From positions 62,001 to 126,000 of the forward strand of contig JALNQF010000071.1 in the NCBI GenBank assembly GCA_028456385.1: 64,000 nucleotides of DNA. Direction: 5' to 3'. Below are positions 46,301-58,363 of the stretch, one piece after another; positions within the stretch are counted from its first letter, which is position 1, and each line of letters starts with the position of its first letter. The notes under the pieces were generated by a model that was not told the origin of the DNA, searched no databases, and saw only the letters and a program-made list of their open reading frames with translations. The translations under genes and the position numbers were made by a program. The stretch is from Ophiosphaerella korrae (lineage: Eukaryota; Ascomycota; Dothideomycetes; Pleosporales; Phaeosphaeriaceae).

Positions 46301-46797
46301 TCTAGTGCCTCAATCGTCTAACATCGTCAAACACCTCCACCTCCCTATTCGGGGTATTGTCCTTGCTCTTCCAACATTTGACTGCCACGCTGTATCTCTA
46401 TAATCAGAAAAGCATGTCTTGTAGACTGCTCTCTAGGCCGAAAGCCGCGAAAATGACAATTTGCGATATGGAAAACATAATAAGGACGAATGATTGAGAC
46501 GTTTTGATGGTAGCGGGCCGCCGTCCACATGCAGATAGCTCTGCCAAGAGCCTGGTAAAACATGCATCGTTTCCACGACCGAAACAAAATTGTAGCAGGA
46601 GACGTTCTCGTCCAGCCTCGAGTTGCAGATCAAACGTCAGTGCCTGGGCTTGTGAGCAATAAGACATGACTGCCTGGCCTCCTTCCTGACCAACTTCCGT
46701 CTCTACCCACACCCTCTCTACGCTTTTCATCAATTGAACATCGACTTCGCATCCTATTGCATCTAAACTCTCATTAAGTTCCAGTCAGAGCGAGAAG
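43400..46797. other. Gene-poor region, 3.4 kb
   Basis: The first 700 bases are GC-rich and form the promoter of the charged-helix gene. From about 44.6 to 46.2 kb the DNA becomes AT-rich with many stops in all frames. A faint ankyrin-like stretch can be read on the minus strand near 45560-45660 (NLGRVETIRLMLG) but is too short to call. No gene, RNA or repeat is supported. Confidence 0.4.
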
Positions 46798-48608
46798 ATG
46801 TATATAGACACAACATCAGCAAACAGCCAGTCTGTACGGCCCCGAATTGTCATCTCGCCACGCACATCACCATACAATGAATCATCAACCCCCTTATTAG
46901 AGACCTTTGTCGGACAAGAACCGCCACCAACATATCTTGAGGCCACAACCCCTGGGCTCTATAGTAGCAGATTGAGTAATGACCAAGGGGCGAGGTTGTT
47001 AGCAGATGGTGACAGAGAAGCAAGAGACGCTGCGATCAAGGAAGAAAAATACAGGAAGAGAAGTCTAAAAGCACAATGTGCCTCAAAATGGGTTGCTGCA
47101 ATTTTGGCCATCTTGATCTTGTTTGGCGCGTTGGTATCCATGGCGGCCGTGGTCTCGGCAAAGCAATACAAGCACGTGCGTATTGTATTATTTTTGTTAT
47201 GGCAGCATCACTAATTCTCATTCAGGGTCATCCGAAAACACCTGTCGCATCATCTATAGCCGGCAAGCTGAGTCCACCCACATTAGCCAATCCCTCAGAT
47301 GCGAAGGCATCTTTGCTGGCGGAAGGCTTCATTGGGGATGAAGATGACCGTCCAGATCTTATCGCCATCCCATGGCCGACTCCTACTCCATCGGGAGCTC
47401 AGCCACCGTCTCCTCTACAATCGAAGCAAGTGTTTCCAATTCGATGGCCGTCGGCATGCGGTAAAGAGTACAATGTTAAGGTTGATGAGTATGATTTTGG
47501 AGCACCAAAGGAGCTGGAAATACAAGAAGCAATCCACAAGGCCGATGGTGGATACAAGAAAGTGTCTGGTTGGATACATGTTGTGCGCGCACCTTCGAAT
47601 CAAGCACCCGGCACCATTCAGGCACGATTATCGTACGCAGTCTCACAATCAATTGACATCAGTAACATCAAGCATACCGCAACTGGAAACAGCATAACGA
47701 TCGGCGATCCGACGTACGTTGATGGCTTCGACGGCATGCGCAAGAAGACAGCTTGCCTTGGCATATCTCTTGTGGTCTACATGGGAACAGGCGTAGAGCT
47801 CGAAACCCTCCATATTGCCGGAACAAACATAGGCATACAATTCCACGAGGGGGTCGACTTTAAAGTCACAAACTCAACGCGGATCTCATTGACCAAAGGC
47901 ACTTTGGACACAGTGGCATTGAACTCCCGCGAAACATATCTTAATACGATCTCTGGCTCTATCAGCGGGATGTACGCCCTCCACGACCTGCTTTCTGTTA
48001 CGTCGAAGAGTGGTTCAGTCAACATCGACATCGCGCCGATGCCTGCCGCTGCAGGCTCCTCCAAACCCGCAGTCTTTATGGTTGATGCGCTTTCAAGCAG
48101 CGTGCGGACTGACTTCAAACGTAAGCGCATCCCTGATCGCGACTACCAAATCTACATCAACACCACCGTCGGCTCCGTTGATGGCAGATTTATTCATGGA
48201 TCCAAGACCGAGATCCATTCCATAGCTGGCTTTGTCAACGCCGACCTTTTGCCCTTCAAATCTGGCGACTACGCTTCGACGATTTACACAAATACACAAT
48301 CTGGCCAGACTAGTGTCACGTTGCGGTCACCATACAGGGCGAAGAACGTGCCAATGACGGCTCTTACCAGCATTCACAAGACAACCTCCGGAGAGCTGGA
48401 TTTGACATATCCGGAGGAGTGGGTTGGACACATCAATGGAACTTCGATGAGCGGGGCACTCCACATGCAGGGCCTGAGTCTGGAGCTACTTGGTGAAAAC
48501 GACAAACCACAGAACAACCATGTCGAGGCGAAGAAGGGAAGTGCTGGAGGAAAATTAGAGTTTGACTCAGTGAGTGGTGCATGCGAGATTAAAATCGGCA
48601 AGACTTGA
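46798..48608 (+). CDS. Single-pass membrane protein with beta-repeat (adhesin-like) ectodomain
   Basis: Exons 46798-47175 and 47226-48608 with a 50-base intron (GTGCGT...ATTCAG) give 586 residues. The N-terminal 97 residues are polar and cytosolic-looking and contain a PPPTYLEA motif (PY-like). A clear transmembrane helix lies at about 98-121 (WVAAILAILILFGALVSMAAV). The large C-terminal part is made of short beta-strand repeats with alternating Gly/Ser/Thr and hydrophobics (TSKSGSVNIDI, TTVGSVDGRF, TQSGQTSVTL, TTSGELDLTYP). This is the pattern of DUF4097/DUF7330-type putative adhesin folds common in fungi. A type II surface protein is inferred. The PY-like motif could recruit a Nedd4-family ubiquitin ligase, which is speculation. 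Function unknown. Confidence 0.78.
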
Positions 48609-51600
48609 TGGCTGCTTCTGGTCTGGATTGCTGTTTCTTTGTTCATCATTCAATGTTTCTTTTGTACACGGTGGAAAGGGTTGGGATTGGCGTTCATCGG
48701 CAGCGAATACGTTCAATGCTCCGGAAACTATCAGGCGTTCAATAGCATATTATAATACTGCATAGTAGGGCTTCATAATAGTCTTCAATATGCAGCTTTC
48801 TTGTTTCAATCACCGCTCTCCCCATTTGTGATATTATTTCGAAAGCTATAAAAGGAAAGGGAGGGAGGGGGGGAGGGGCATTGCTACATCCGTTGAACAC
48901 TTCATGTAATCTACCTGAACACAGTGGCTGTCGCACCTACTTCATAGCTGTTTGGTAGCTTTGCTACTGGATAAGGTTTGATGGCGTATTGTCCGCGCGT
49001 TCCGTTCCGCCAGCGATGGCCTGTCATAACCAGCGCATTGGGGCATGGGTGGGTGGACTTTGGTGAACGTCACGCATTCGCCACCGTCATCTTACAGCTC
49101 ATCAGCCCACGAGCAATGTTTGCTCGGAATAGAACTGGCCAAATATATCGTGCTTGTTCGGGGTGCATGGTTACGGAGTGGGGTTAGTGAGAAATCGATT
49201 ACGTTGTACGAGATCGTCACTGGCAATGGCTTGACTAATTTGGTGTGCGGATCTTATATTGAGGTAGATCGTCGGTATGTAGACAAGGCAAGGGGAGCTT
49301 TGACCGATAGAACGCGATTCATAGGAGCCAAAGCGACATGAAGTGTTCACGTTGCGCAGTTCTGATTCACTGGAAGGGAAAGCCAGGCAATTCATTTGCT
49401 CTGTTCACAATAAAAGGCGGTAAACGCGAGAATCTAGTGTCCGTTACCTCATCTTAATGCAAGGCGTGGATCACTTTTCCAAGCTAAATCGAAGTGTTCA
49501 GTCAGCCCTAGATCTGCTCCATTTGTTTTTTAGCCTTACATTTCACGGGTATATTTCTAGGATCGATGGAATTCTATGATGTTAGAGTTGAGATACCTTG
49601 CACAACGAGGCTACGCTCGGCTTATTACCCAGCGCATGTCTGTGATGTGTCCAAATACCCTGGTTAAGGTTGACGCTCAGCTTGGAGCATGACCACAATT
49701 GCTAGCCGGAAGCTTCCATGTAAATTGGATTTTGTTCCAGAATAAGTCTTTCAACTAAGTTCAATGCGAATTAATACCCCATGATCGAGCGCTTGATCTG
49801 CGTACCTGCCGATCAGGTACTTTAAATGAAAGTAACAATGATCATGTCGGGTCTAGCCGCAGTGAAGACGTGAAGTTCCTGGTTAATAATGCTGGTTAGT
49901 TTCTTGGAAGAAGGCCCTTGGAGCATGTACGGATTAGGACGGTGACAGGCATGGATGGAATCTTGCCATGCCGGATTAGATATGTCCTGCACCTGGCCTG
50001 AAATGTGGAGGATGTTCCTGTACTACCATGAACGTGGAGGTGGTTTGGGGAAAGGACCTTGCGTAATAAGCACGCACAAAGGTGGTGTGGGGGGAGCACG
50101 CCCCTAAAATTCCATCGAATGTTACCTGCAGCATAGATGAAGTAAGGGGGAATTGGACGCAATGTGATCGCGCATACTTGATGATCTTGCTAGGTTTGGA
50201 CTTGCAACCCTAGTCTAGCTTCCGGATATCTGCTTGGGTATACGGCAACTAACGAGCTTAACGGATGTAAAGCTGTGGAACGTCGCCTAGATTTTACCAC
50301 AAGACGAGGTAGGCAGTTCAGCGTTGATGGGACATGACGGGTCTGGAAAGCATGGCCCTTAGCCTCCTCTTTCATTCATCCTTTTTATGCTTAGCACATG
50401 GGAAAGATGATGGCCGCGGCAAGCTGTATGTTCTTGACAAATAGTCGATAGGTTGGGTAACACAAGACTGAGGCACTCAAGGCAACGAACGACAAGGTCC
50501 GCGGGTAATGTGAGGGTACTACGTGTGGAAGCAGCAGAGCCCATTCAGGGCTTTCGGTGAGCTCCGCAAGTGAGACCATGTCACACGAACATGTGTTCAG
50601 CGGCAGCCCCGTTGAGGCTGTGGTCATACGAAGAGTGGTGAAACTAACTAGGCGGTACACCGAGCTTGGCCATGCGTGAAGTGCGAAAGAGATGAGATCT
50701 AAAGTTGGTATCAAGCTCTGTGGCAAATTGGAACAGGTGTGGGTGCAGACATGCATGGAAGTTGGAACGCTGTCAGATGTCAAGGAAACGTTCCGGCATG
50801 CTGCAAGGGTGTTGACGCCACCAGTCAAAGATGCCTAGGCACTTCATCGCCTTATGGACCAGGCCCCCGGCGGGCCCGTCCGGCGATGGTTGGCATCTGT
50901 CTCCATCAGGGCAGTGAGAATCAGAACAGGATGATTCGGCACCAGCTCCGGTGCTGAAATTGTTCGAGAAGGGCTGTGGACGAATCAAATAGGCAACATT
51001 TTAATTCGTGTCAATGGTGCGGTTCGGTTGTGAAAACACGGAGGCCTGGCACTCTCCTGAGCTGGTGTAGGTCGGAGGTGTGTTTCAGGCGTGTCGCGTC
51101 GCGGAAGAGAGAAGCGGAGCACGTGCCAAGGGTAGCAAGCGACGGCTTACTTCATCCCAAACTTCGTCTAGGGCATGCGCCACGGGCGACGATACAGACC
51201 ACCAAATCCAATCGGCGCGTGTAGCTGCCCATTAGTCCCTAATCGGGCCATGTATTTCACTCTACACGAAACCCATGGTCGCCAAAGCGCGGTAGTCGAC
51301 TTTGATACATGGCAGTGCCAGCATCGCGCAGGCTCCATGGTAACCAACAATGTTGACCACCACTCCGCCTTTCCCCAAACGACTTCACTCGTCTCGATTA
51401 GGCGCTGAAACTGACCTTGGACTTGCAAAGAGTCCATGTCGTCTGCTGTGCTGGCCGGGCAGCCAGACAACTCCCTGCCTACCACTGCTCTGCTCCCTCG
51501 TGCCAGCGCTTCACACGGCCGTCGCCCATGGCTAGCAACCGCTCTCGCTGTGGCCACGGCAAGGGAGACCTGCTGCCCATCTTCAGACTCGACCTCGCCC

Positions 51601-52342
51601 ACCCGAGCGAGCCGAAAGGATGAGGTGGGCTCAGTGGTGCGACTGTCCCCCAATCTGTCTAATCGCCATCCTACACCCCAGCAGCCTTGCGCTTGGTCCA
51701 CCCTCCACTACACAATCCCCGCCTAGGTGCTCTTTTGGGTGAACGCTTCTGATGTCGCCGTTCCAGATCACCTGCAGCCAAGGCGCGTCCCGACACTGCT
51801 CTCAAACCTGTGCCGAAGTGGTCTTCTTGCGTCAACCTCGCAGCGGTCATTTCACCTCGTCATTACTCTCGGAAGCTTCAAACCCGTGTTTTCATCATAT
51901 AGTCTAAACGGTTCCTCCAACTGCCCTTCTCTTATTTGGCCCCGTCACTCTTTAGGAACCTGCCCAAACTCTCTTTAAATTTATCCTCTTCTCTGGAGCC
52001 GGCTCCAACCGCGCTGGCTGCAATTGAGAACTTTGGTTCTCCGTACACTCATTTACCTAGTCTCGCGGTTCGATTTGTCGCCACACCTGCCCAGCCATAG
52101 TCGCACAACGCTACAGTCTAGATACACTCTTTCAACTGCAAGCCTCTCTTTCCGCTCTTCATGTAAGTTTCTCGGTGCTTGTGCTCCTCCTTGCTTCCTG
52201 TCAAATATCGGACCGTCGCCAGACGTGGGGTAATATCCGTACTTGGGCACACCGTCATGGGCTGCCTGTTTGGTCACTGAGAATACTTTTAGACTACTTC
52301 AATACTCGCTAAGGCTGTTGTACATAGACGGTGAGGCTAAAG
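48609..52342. other. Gene-poor region and long leader of the Rua1-like gene
   Basis: 3.7 kb without a supported gene. A dehydrogenase-like scrap (FLVNNAG, stop, FLGRRPLEH) is visible near 49870-49930 and may be a relic. From about 51.7 kb the sequence is pyrimidine-rich and probably belongs to the promoter and 5' leader of the regulator gene. No tRNA or repeat found. Confidence 0.4.
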
Positions 52343-54735
52343 ATGGAATTTAATGCAATTCAGCAGTAAGCTCTATTCGATCCCATGCATACGGCCCTCT
52401 CTGACTACGGGTATAGATACCGTCCATCATCTAACGGGGCGTACCCAATAAATCAATCACCACCTCTAGCAGGATCACAGATCATGTATCCTTACGGCAC
52501 CATGCCCCTACAAGGCCAACAGCAGACACCCACACACCAAATATCAAGACCCTCTCCCCCTCAACCCACGTGGGCTGTGCCACCCACCCACCAGCCGTAC
52601 TATCAGATGCCAAGAGGACAGCCTATGGCTAATAGAGAAGACTCCCGGCATCTCCTGGCAAGGCCCGACGTCACTGCCAGTCAATCACCGGCGATGAGCA
52701 GTGCTTCCTTTAGCAACAGCATTCATACCTCAGGAACACTAGCAACGACTAATTACTTTCCGGGTGTAATTGATACTAGTAAGTGCGGTAAACAACACTT
52801 CTATAAACTCGTTGCTAATCGAGGTAGGCCCTTGGGGTCAAAAAGTTTGCGAAGAACTAGAATCATTCCCTTCGTTGGACCCGGATGTGGGCGACTACAA
52901 CCATGGGTTGATGGGTCAGGACGAGAACACACCCATCATCGATTTGCGACAGTATCCTGGAATGGGGCCACCAGAGGGTGAGAACTTGAACAGCTTCAAC
53001 GCGCATTCCACCCGCCGAATGTCCGAATCTTCGTTTTCCATGTCAAGCACTGGCGGTGTGGTACCCGAGGTCTCAACTTACGAAGAAATGGGTTCTTCCG
53101 AAGCCGTTTCATATACGTCTGAGTATGATGCTTGGAACAACGCAGAGCAGACAACCAACCAACTCTTGTCGCCGCTTGCATCACCTCGCCGACCACAACA
53201 CGATCATGTTGTTCGCGGAGGTAGTCGGTCTCGCGCATCGCCGGCACCGCACAATACTGTCCGCTCGTCGCCATACACGCTAGATAGTACCCGCTTCAAG
53301 AGATGGTCTACGGGGCATGCGCCAACTTCGACCCCAACAAGCTCGCGGACTTTGGCTCAGATGCCAGATCGCTTTGCGCCTTATGGGCCTCGCTATAACC
53401 CCCATCATTCCATGCCTATCTATCCACCATCCGCGTACAGCAACTACGGCCAAACTCCGCAAAATGTGCTGTACTCTCAACCTCACACCCTCCATTCCAA
53501 CAATCCAACGCTGTACTCGAACCAAGAGCAACCGTACCATCTAGAGGTACCACGGCCATTGCCTTCACAGGGTCTTTTCAGACTACTACAAAGCAATGCG
53601 GATCGCCATGGAGGATGCTCATCACACTTTGCAGACCTATCAGATCCACCAGATCTGTATTCATCGCTGCATGAAGAGCCTTCCAATCCGCCAGAATCCG
53701 ACATGAACCCTTCGGACCCAGACCTCGTCCCGCATGAGCAAGATCTTCGCTTCACTGGGGACCTCTATACCCCGCGATGGGTACGTGGGCATGGCAACAA
53801 GCGTGAGGGGTGGTGTGGACTATGCAAGCCGGGGCGATGGCTTGTGCTTAAGAACAGTGCCTTCTGGTATGACAAGTCGTTCACCCACGGGGTTAGTGCT
53901 GCTACTGGTGCTGCATTCCAGGGACCACAAGATACTCGCCGGACAGAAGGCAACCTCGATGTATGGGAAGGCCTTTGTGGAAGCTGTGGTGAATGGATTG
54001 CGCTGGTGAGCAGTAAGAAGAAAGGAACGACATGGTTTAGGCACGCATACAAGGTTAGTAACCCAACCCACACCTTGCATTCCAGAGCTCTTTGATGCTC
54101 GTGCTTGTATATCTGCGCCTGCAATTGGCTCACGGCGCATGTCACCGAGGTGCCACAAAGTTCGCCCGCTAACAACAACACAGTGTCATACCCACCCCAA
54201 GGTTAAAGATGGGCCTAAGCGGCGCCGTGAAACCCAAGCTGGACGAGTTCGTGCAGCATCTTCTGCTTCCGCTACCTCATCATCGTACCCGATCAAGCAA
54301 GAGTTAGCACAAGATGCAGCTTCCCACCGTCATTCCACGCCTACACCAATACCGGGCAGTTCGTCGCTGCAAGGGTTCGGTATGCCGAGCAGCTCGTCGG
54401 TACCCTTGCCAACATCAACACCGTTGGGTACACCGCAAGTAAACAACACGAATTTCGCAAATAGTACAGCATATCCGACGCCGGCCTCAGGGACTCCGAC
54501 AATGAATTCGCTCCGAACCCCAACACAGGCATCCTTTCCTGAATATCGTACAGATCCTACCTTGAAGCATGAACCTGTAGTGGGACTGTTTACCACCCCT
54601 TTGCAGAGTTTACAGGGCTTTTCGGGCGGTCAACCCGCATACTCGCCGAGTCTTGCGCATCAAGTCAGTGAACCAGAACTAGTGGGAATACGGACTACAA
54701 CTACTGCGCTAAATTCTATCGCGAGCATGATATAA
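52343..54735 (+). CDS. Rua1-type transcription regulator
   Basis: Four exons (52343-52365, 52417-52778, 52828-54053, 54184-54735) give 720 residues. The introns are 51, 49 and 130 bases. The 23-base first exon (MEFNAIQ) is supported by a clean donor GTAAGC and by phase. Residues 1-430 and 560-720 are disordered and rich in Ser, Pro, Gln, Asn and Thr, as in activators. Residues about 437-550 form the conserved DUF4451/Rua1 C-terminal domain: WVRGHGNKREGWCGLC, KPGRWLVLKNSAFWYDKSF, VWEGLCGSCGEWI, then FRHAYK spliced to CHTHPK. The paired cysteines (458/461, 512/515, 538) suggest a zinc site. In Ustilago maydis, Rua1 controls ustilagic-acid genes; the targets here are unknown. Confidence 0.85.
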
Positions 54736-56236
54736 CTTGCATTCCTTCAGATGCAATGCTATTGTGTGCAATTATATTCGCCGATCTTATCGATTTATTT
54801 ATGTACGACTTCTTCTCCTTCTACCGTGGGAACACTATCTCTGTGAGCTTCCATTGGCGTTTGCGAATATCCGGTGGAAATCTTCGTGTGTATGGCGATG
54901 CTTATCAATTTCTTGCATGATTCATGCTAGTTTTGTTTTTCCTTATGTTTATTCTTGTGGCCAGCGCAGGCCTTGTAATTCCCTATTCCTTCCAGCGTTC
55001 CATTTGCGATCCTTTCACACGCACAACCCTCCCATGCCATTGTTTAGCAATGTGCAAATCACGAAGTTACGACTTCCGGCATTAGAATTGGTTTGGCGCT
55101 CGATTCCCCATAACACACCCACCTCCATGTAGGTAGATTTTCCCTTGAGTTACTAGTATATAGACTTTGATCTTTTCTAGCGCAATTCAACCCAGGTTTT
55201 GCAGATTCGCATACTTCCCAATGCAGAAGTTTGTCATTGTCAAGCTTTCCTCTCGTGTCTGTGTGAGGCGTACTGCCGACTTCGGCGAAAAAGCTGATCA
55301 TACTCGACCCAGATAAGTGAACCGACAGCCTCAAACGCCTCACCATTGGGTTTGGCTGTTCTGATACAAGACACCCTTGAAACACGGCACTGTCACAGAC
55401 AAGTGCGGGAGCGCTCGTACCAACCTGATGGTCGGCAGGGCTGAGCGAATCTGTGAGTCGAACGGACGATAGACAGGTGGACAGGTATGTAATCCATGCG
55501 GAATAAACGTCGGAAATTTTTGTCCGCTGGTCGTTGCGCGAGGTATCAGCGTCCGTGTTGTTTTGCCTCAAATTTCCATGTATCGAATCTGTTTTTGGGC
55601 GTTCGGCGCAATCGCATAGTGATGATGAATCTGTTACCCGCACTGAGCCTTGAAGTGGCAATTGTGGGATTATTTGTCGGCCAAGCGTGCGTGCGCATTT
55701 GGCTTACGAACGAAACGCGGTCACGAAGGGATACTAGACACGATTCAGGCCGGACGGATGAGGCCCGCTTCATGCATGAGGCGGCAAAACGGTTCGTTGA
55801 ACATTAGATAATACGGACGCACGTTTGGGGTATCGGATGCGAGTTCGCGGAATCGTCATCGCATAGTGCGTAATTTAAAATGCTTTCCCCCAGAGCAACA
55901 GAATCTTGAGGCTGATATCGGAAGTCCCAGGTTACCGAACGTGATCTGCAGGGTGGGTGCGCATGTCAGATGAAATGACAGGGAAGACTTATAAGGGTGT
56001 TCATGACTGACTGAAGATTGTAAAGAAGCTTCATCATATGCCAAGACCTCTGGCGACGCATCTCAAAGCAACACAGGACCAATGACAGCGGCTTTCCCGA
56101 CACTCATTAAATCTTATGCTGAGATGAACCACGGGACCGTGTACGAGGCGTTCAGGTTCAAATGGTCCTGAGCGAAGGGTGGCGTTCCAATTCGCATACT
56201 GGAAGACGACGGCTAGAAACCTTGTGCCAACGGGAA
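54736..56236. other. Intergenic, no gene seen
   Basis: 1.5 kb between the Rua1-like gene and the NmrA-like relic. Small frames near 55.5-55.8 kb show a hydrophobic stretch but no recognisable motif. Confidence 0.4.
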
Positions 56237-57260
56237 TCACGAGGAACACCCATAACCCGGTTTACCATACTGTTGGAAATCGTGGTAGGCTTTTGCTACG
56301 ATGGCTTCGACCGACTCTGGTTGCAGCTGCAGCATGGGGTTTGAGCTTCGTAGTTTGAATGGTTGCATTTAATTGTTCATCGTACAGGATGCTTCTCTCA
56401 AGCAAGGCCATTCCCGCGTCTGGAAAACCACGTTCAATCCGCGTCTCTCCCTCTTTTACACTGTCGTTAATATCATAGTTCCCTACAGTCCATTCACTTC
56501 CTGTTGCACGTTCAGCAGATCTGAGGACTTCATTGGCGATGTAACAACGCCTGCAGCGTAGGCGTAATGACTCTTGATTTGATCCCAGTGTTGAATGGCA
56601 CGAACGACCACTTGCCCTATCCGTTCAAGGCTCGAAGCTGCAAAGGATATTCGGTCCCAATACCATGGATGGTCGCGCTATGCCATTGCATATCGAAACC
56701 TAAGTCTCCACCGATAAGATTCGCGTCTAATGTGTAGCCAGTGGCAATACCCATCCAGTCGAAGTCTGGGCAGGCTGGTGCTATGGTGTTCTGAAGATGG
56801 TCCAAAACTCTTGCACGGTTCGAATATTTAGGAATCCGAGCTTGGATGCGTGCGTTTCGGGTATCGTGCGCAAATTCATGTGGAATAAACCGCTTGACGT
56901 TGGCAGCAATCAAGGCATCTATGATGGATACCTGAAGCTCAAAGTCGCCACCAGACATGGTACTGATGGCAATATGTTGCCCAGTAAACGCCTCTCGCAA
57001 TGATTGTGGAGAGAAGTCGGACGTTTTATGCTCTATGGTATATGGCGATATATGGGGCGGTAACTTGAGCGTTTGAGACGGGTAGGTCAAAACGGAGACT
57101 TGGAAGTTGAGATTGGCCTGATGGAATTCTGAAAGTATGAGGGTATTCACAATGGAGAGACATAGCTCCCAGTTCTGGGTTGTGTTAGCTTGTAGTGTGT
57201 TATACTTATGAGCCACACGGTATCCATTACCCCAATGACCATGATTTTCTCAGTAGCCAT
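56237..57260 (-). pseudogene. NmrA-like/isoflavone-reductase-type oxidoreductase, frameshifted
   Basis: On the minus strand an ATG (57260) opens a short exon ending VIG, followed by a normal 56-base intron (GTAATG...ACCCAG). The main frame has NmrA-family features: IIDALIAANVKRFIPHEFA, FDWMGIATGYTLD and QWHSATIHG. The glycine-rich NAD(P) loop is damaged and reads GNWELC. The frame stops at TAG (56617-56619), but family sequence continues in other frames: GQVVVRAIQHWDQIK, then ERGFPDAGMALLERSILYDE, then a PESVEAIVAKAYHDF ending, finishing near 56237. At least three shifts are needed (near 56618, 56498 and 56339). The full gene would be about 310 residues. It is clearly dead, though most of the body is still readable, so inactivation is fairly recent. 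Confidence 0.82.
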
Positions 57261-58002
57261 GATGTTTGAGTTCGCGGAACTTTGGCTAGACAGATATTGA
57301 TGGTGTCTTGATACCCATCAAGCATGGCTAGATAGTGAAAATTGAGCACTCTTTATACAGTCTACCATTACACTTCCGGTCTAATGGGAGCTAGTGGTAG
57401 CGAGGCTGATCAGATCAGCATGACGTGGTGATTCGCTGTTGGGCTGCGACGCAATGCATCTTTCACATATAGGTATGGCGAAAAGTCCGGGTCGGCTTGG
57501 AAAGGAGTGAAAAGATGGGTGTTAAGGTTGATGCGCCCATAATTAGTTTCATGAGGCTCTGCGACAGAGCCAATTAGGGTAAAAGCGTGGGGTGACCAAG
57601 GTCGGAAGGCGTGGGTGCATGGAAATGAGACATAAGGCAAGGCTGGGTTTAGTGGAGCACATTCACGTAGATAGCCATGTTGTTGGATGCGCAGCACCTA
57701 TTTGTCTTGCGCATTGCGGTCTTTGATGCCGTGAGGTTGGGTGCAGTGAGGTTAGCAGCAACTGCCAATCATATCTATCACGTGATGCGGCTCTTTCCGC
57801 GCCTGACGGCTTCGAGTTTTGCCGACAGGACCAGCAACACGACCGAATTGCTCTCACCCGCAACCCCCATCACCACTCATCTCCACGGGCCTCCAAACCG
57901 TCGTCTGGTACGTCCAGCCTCCACCCACGAGCTCGATACCGCCAATTGGACCCTGCCAACCTCGCGCTGACCCGCAACCTCCAGATCGCTAGCTAGCCCA
58001 GC
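57261..58002. other. Intergenic, ATP8 upstream region
   Basis: 740 bases with no supported gene. The frame at 57410-57697 (minus) lacks an ATG and any motif. The last 150 bases are C-rich and precede the ATP8 start. Confidence 0.4.
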
Positions 58003-58363
58003 ATGAACGCCCGTATCCTCCGCCCCTTCACGAGGGCCGCCTTCCGCGCGCCCACGGCCGTCCGCCCATCGGTCATGGCACGCCCAGCACTTACTGCCAG
58101 CCAAAGCAGGAAGACCGAAGTTGGCCCGCAGCAGATGGTAAGATGGCAGCGAGAGTCTGGCAGAGTTGCTGCGAGACAGTGCTGATACTATGTGACAGAC
58201 CATTCTCAAGTCGGCCATGCCCCAGCTCGTCCCTTTCTTCTTCGTAAATGAGACCACCATGGCCTTCGTCCTCCTGCCGTCGCTCATCTACATCTTCTCC
58301 AAGTACATCCTTCCCCAGCGCGTGCGTCTGTTCGCCGCCCGTCTTTTTATCAGCAAGTTGTAG
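58003..58363 (+). CDS. ATP8: Nuclear-encoded ATP synthase subunit 8 (F0 A6L)
   Basis: Exons 58003-58137 and 58199-58363 with a 61-base phase-0 intron (GTAAGA...TGACAG) give 99 residues. Exon 1 encodes a typical mitochondrial presequence: 45 residues with many Arg and no acidic residue until near residue 40 (MNARILRPFTRAAFRAP). Exon 2 encodes TILKSA and then a complete subunit 8: the MPQLVPFFF start, one membrane helix (TTMAFVLLPSLIYIFSKYIL) and the basic C-terminus RLFAARLFISKL, the hallmark of fungal Atp8. The subunit forms part of the peripheral stalk in the inner membrane. It is normally encoded in mitochondrial DNA. Here it has a nuclear intron, universal-code codons and a targeting peptide, which means gene transfer to the nucleus. 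Confidence 0.92.

Noticed and set aside
46404..46733. Minus-strand frame of about 109 codons divergent from the beta-repeat protein
   Set aside because: No motif, and the position within the neighbour's upstream region is unremarkable.
49860..50010. SDR-like scrap with FLVNNAG, stop, FLGRRPLEH
   Set aside because: Only about 17 residues look familiar and a stop interrupts them. Too short to call a pseudogene.
51168..51701. Minus-strand open frame of 177 codons
   Set aside because: GC-rich promoter-like DNA with no recognisable motif, overlapped by several frames on the other strand.
57410..57697. Minus-strand frame of 95 codons
   Set aside because: No ATG, no clear upstream exon and no recognisable motif.
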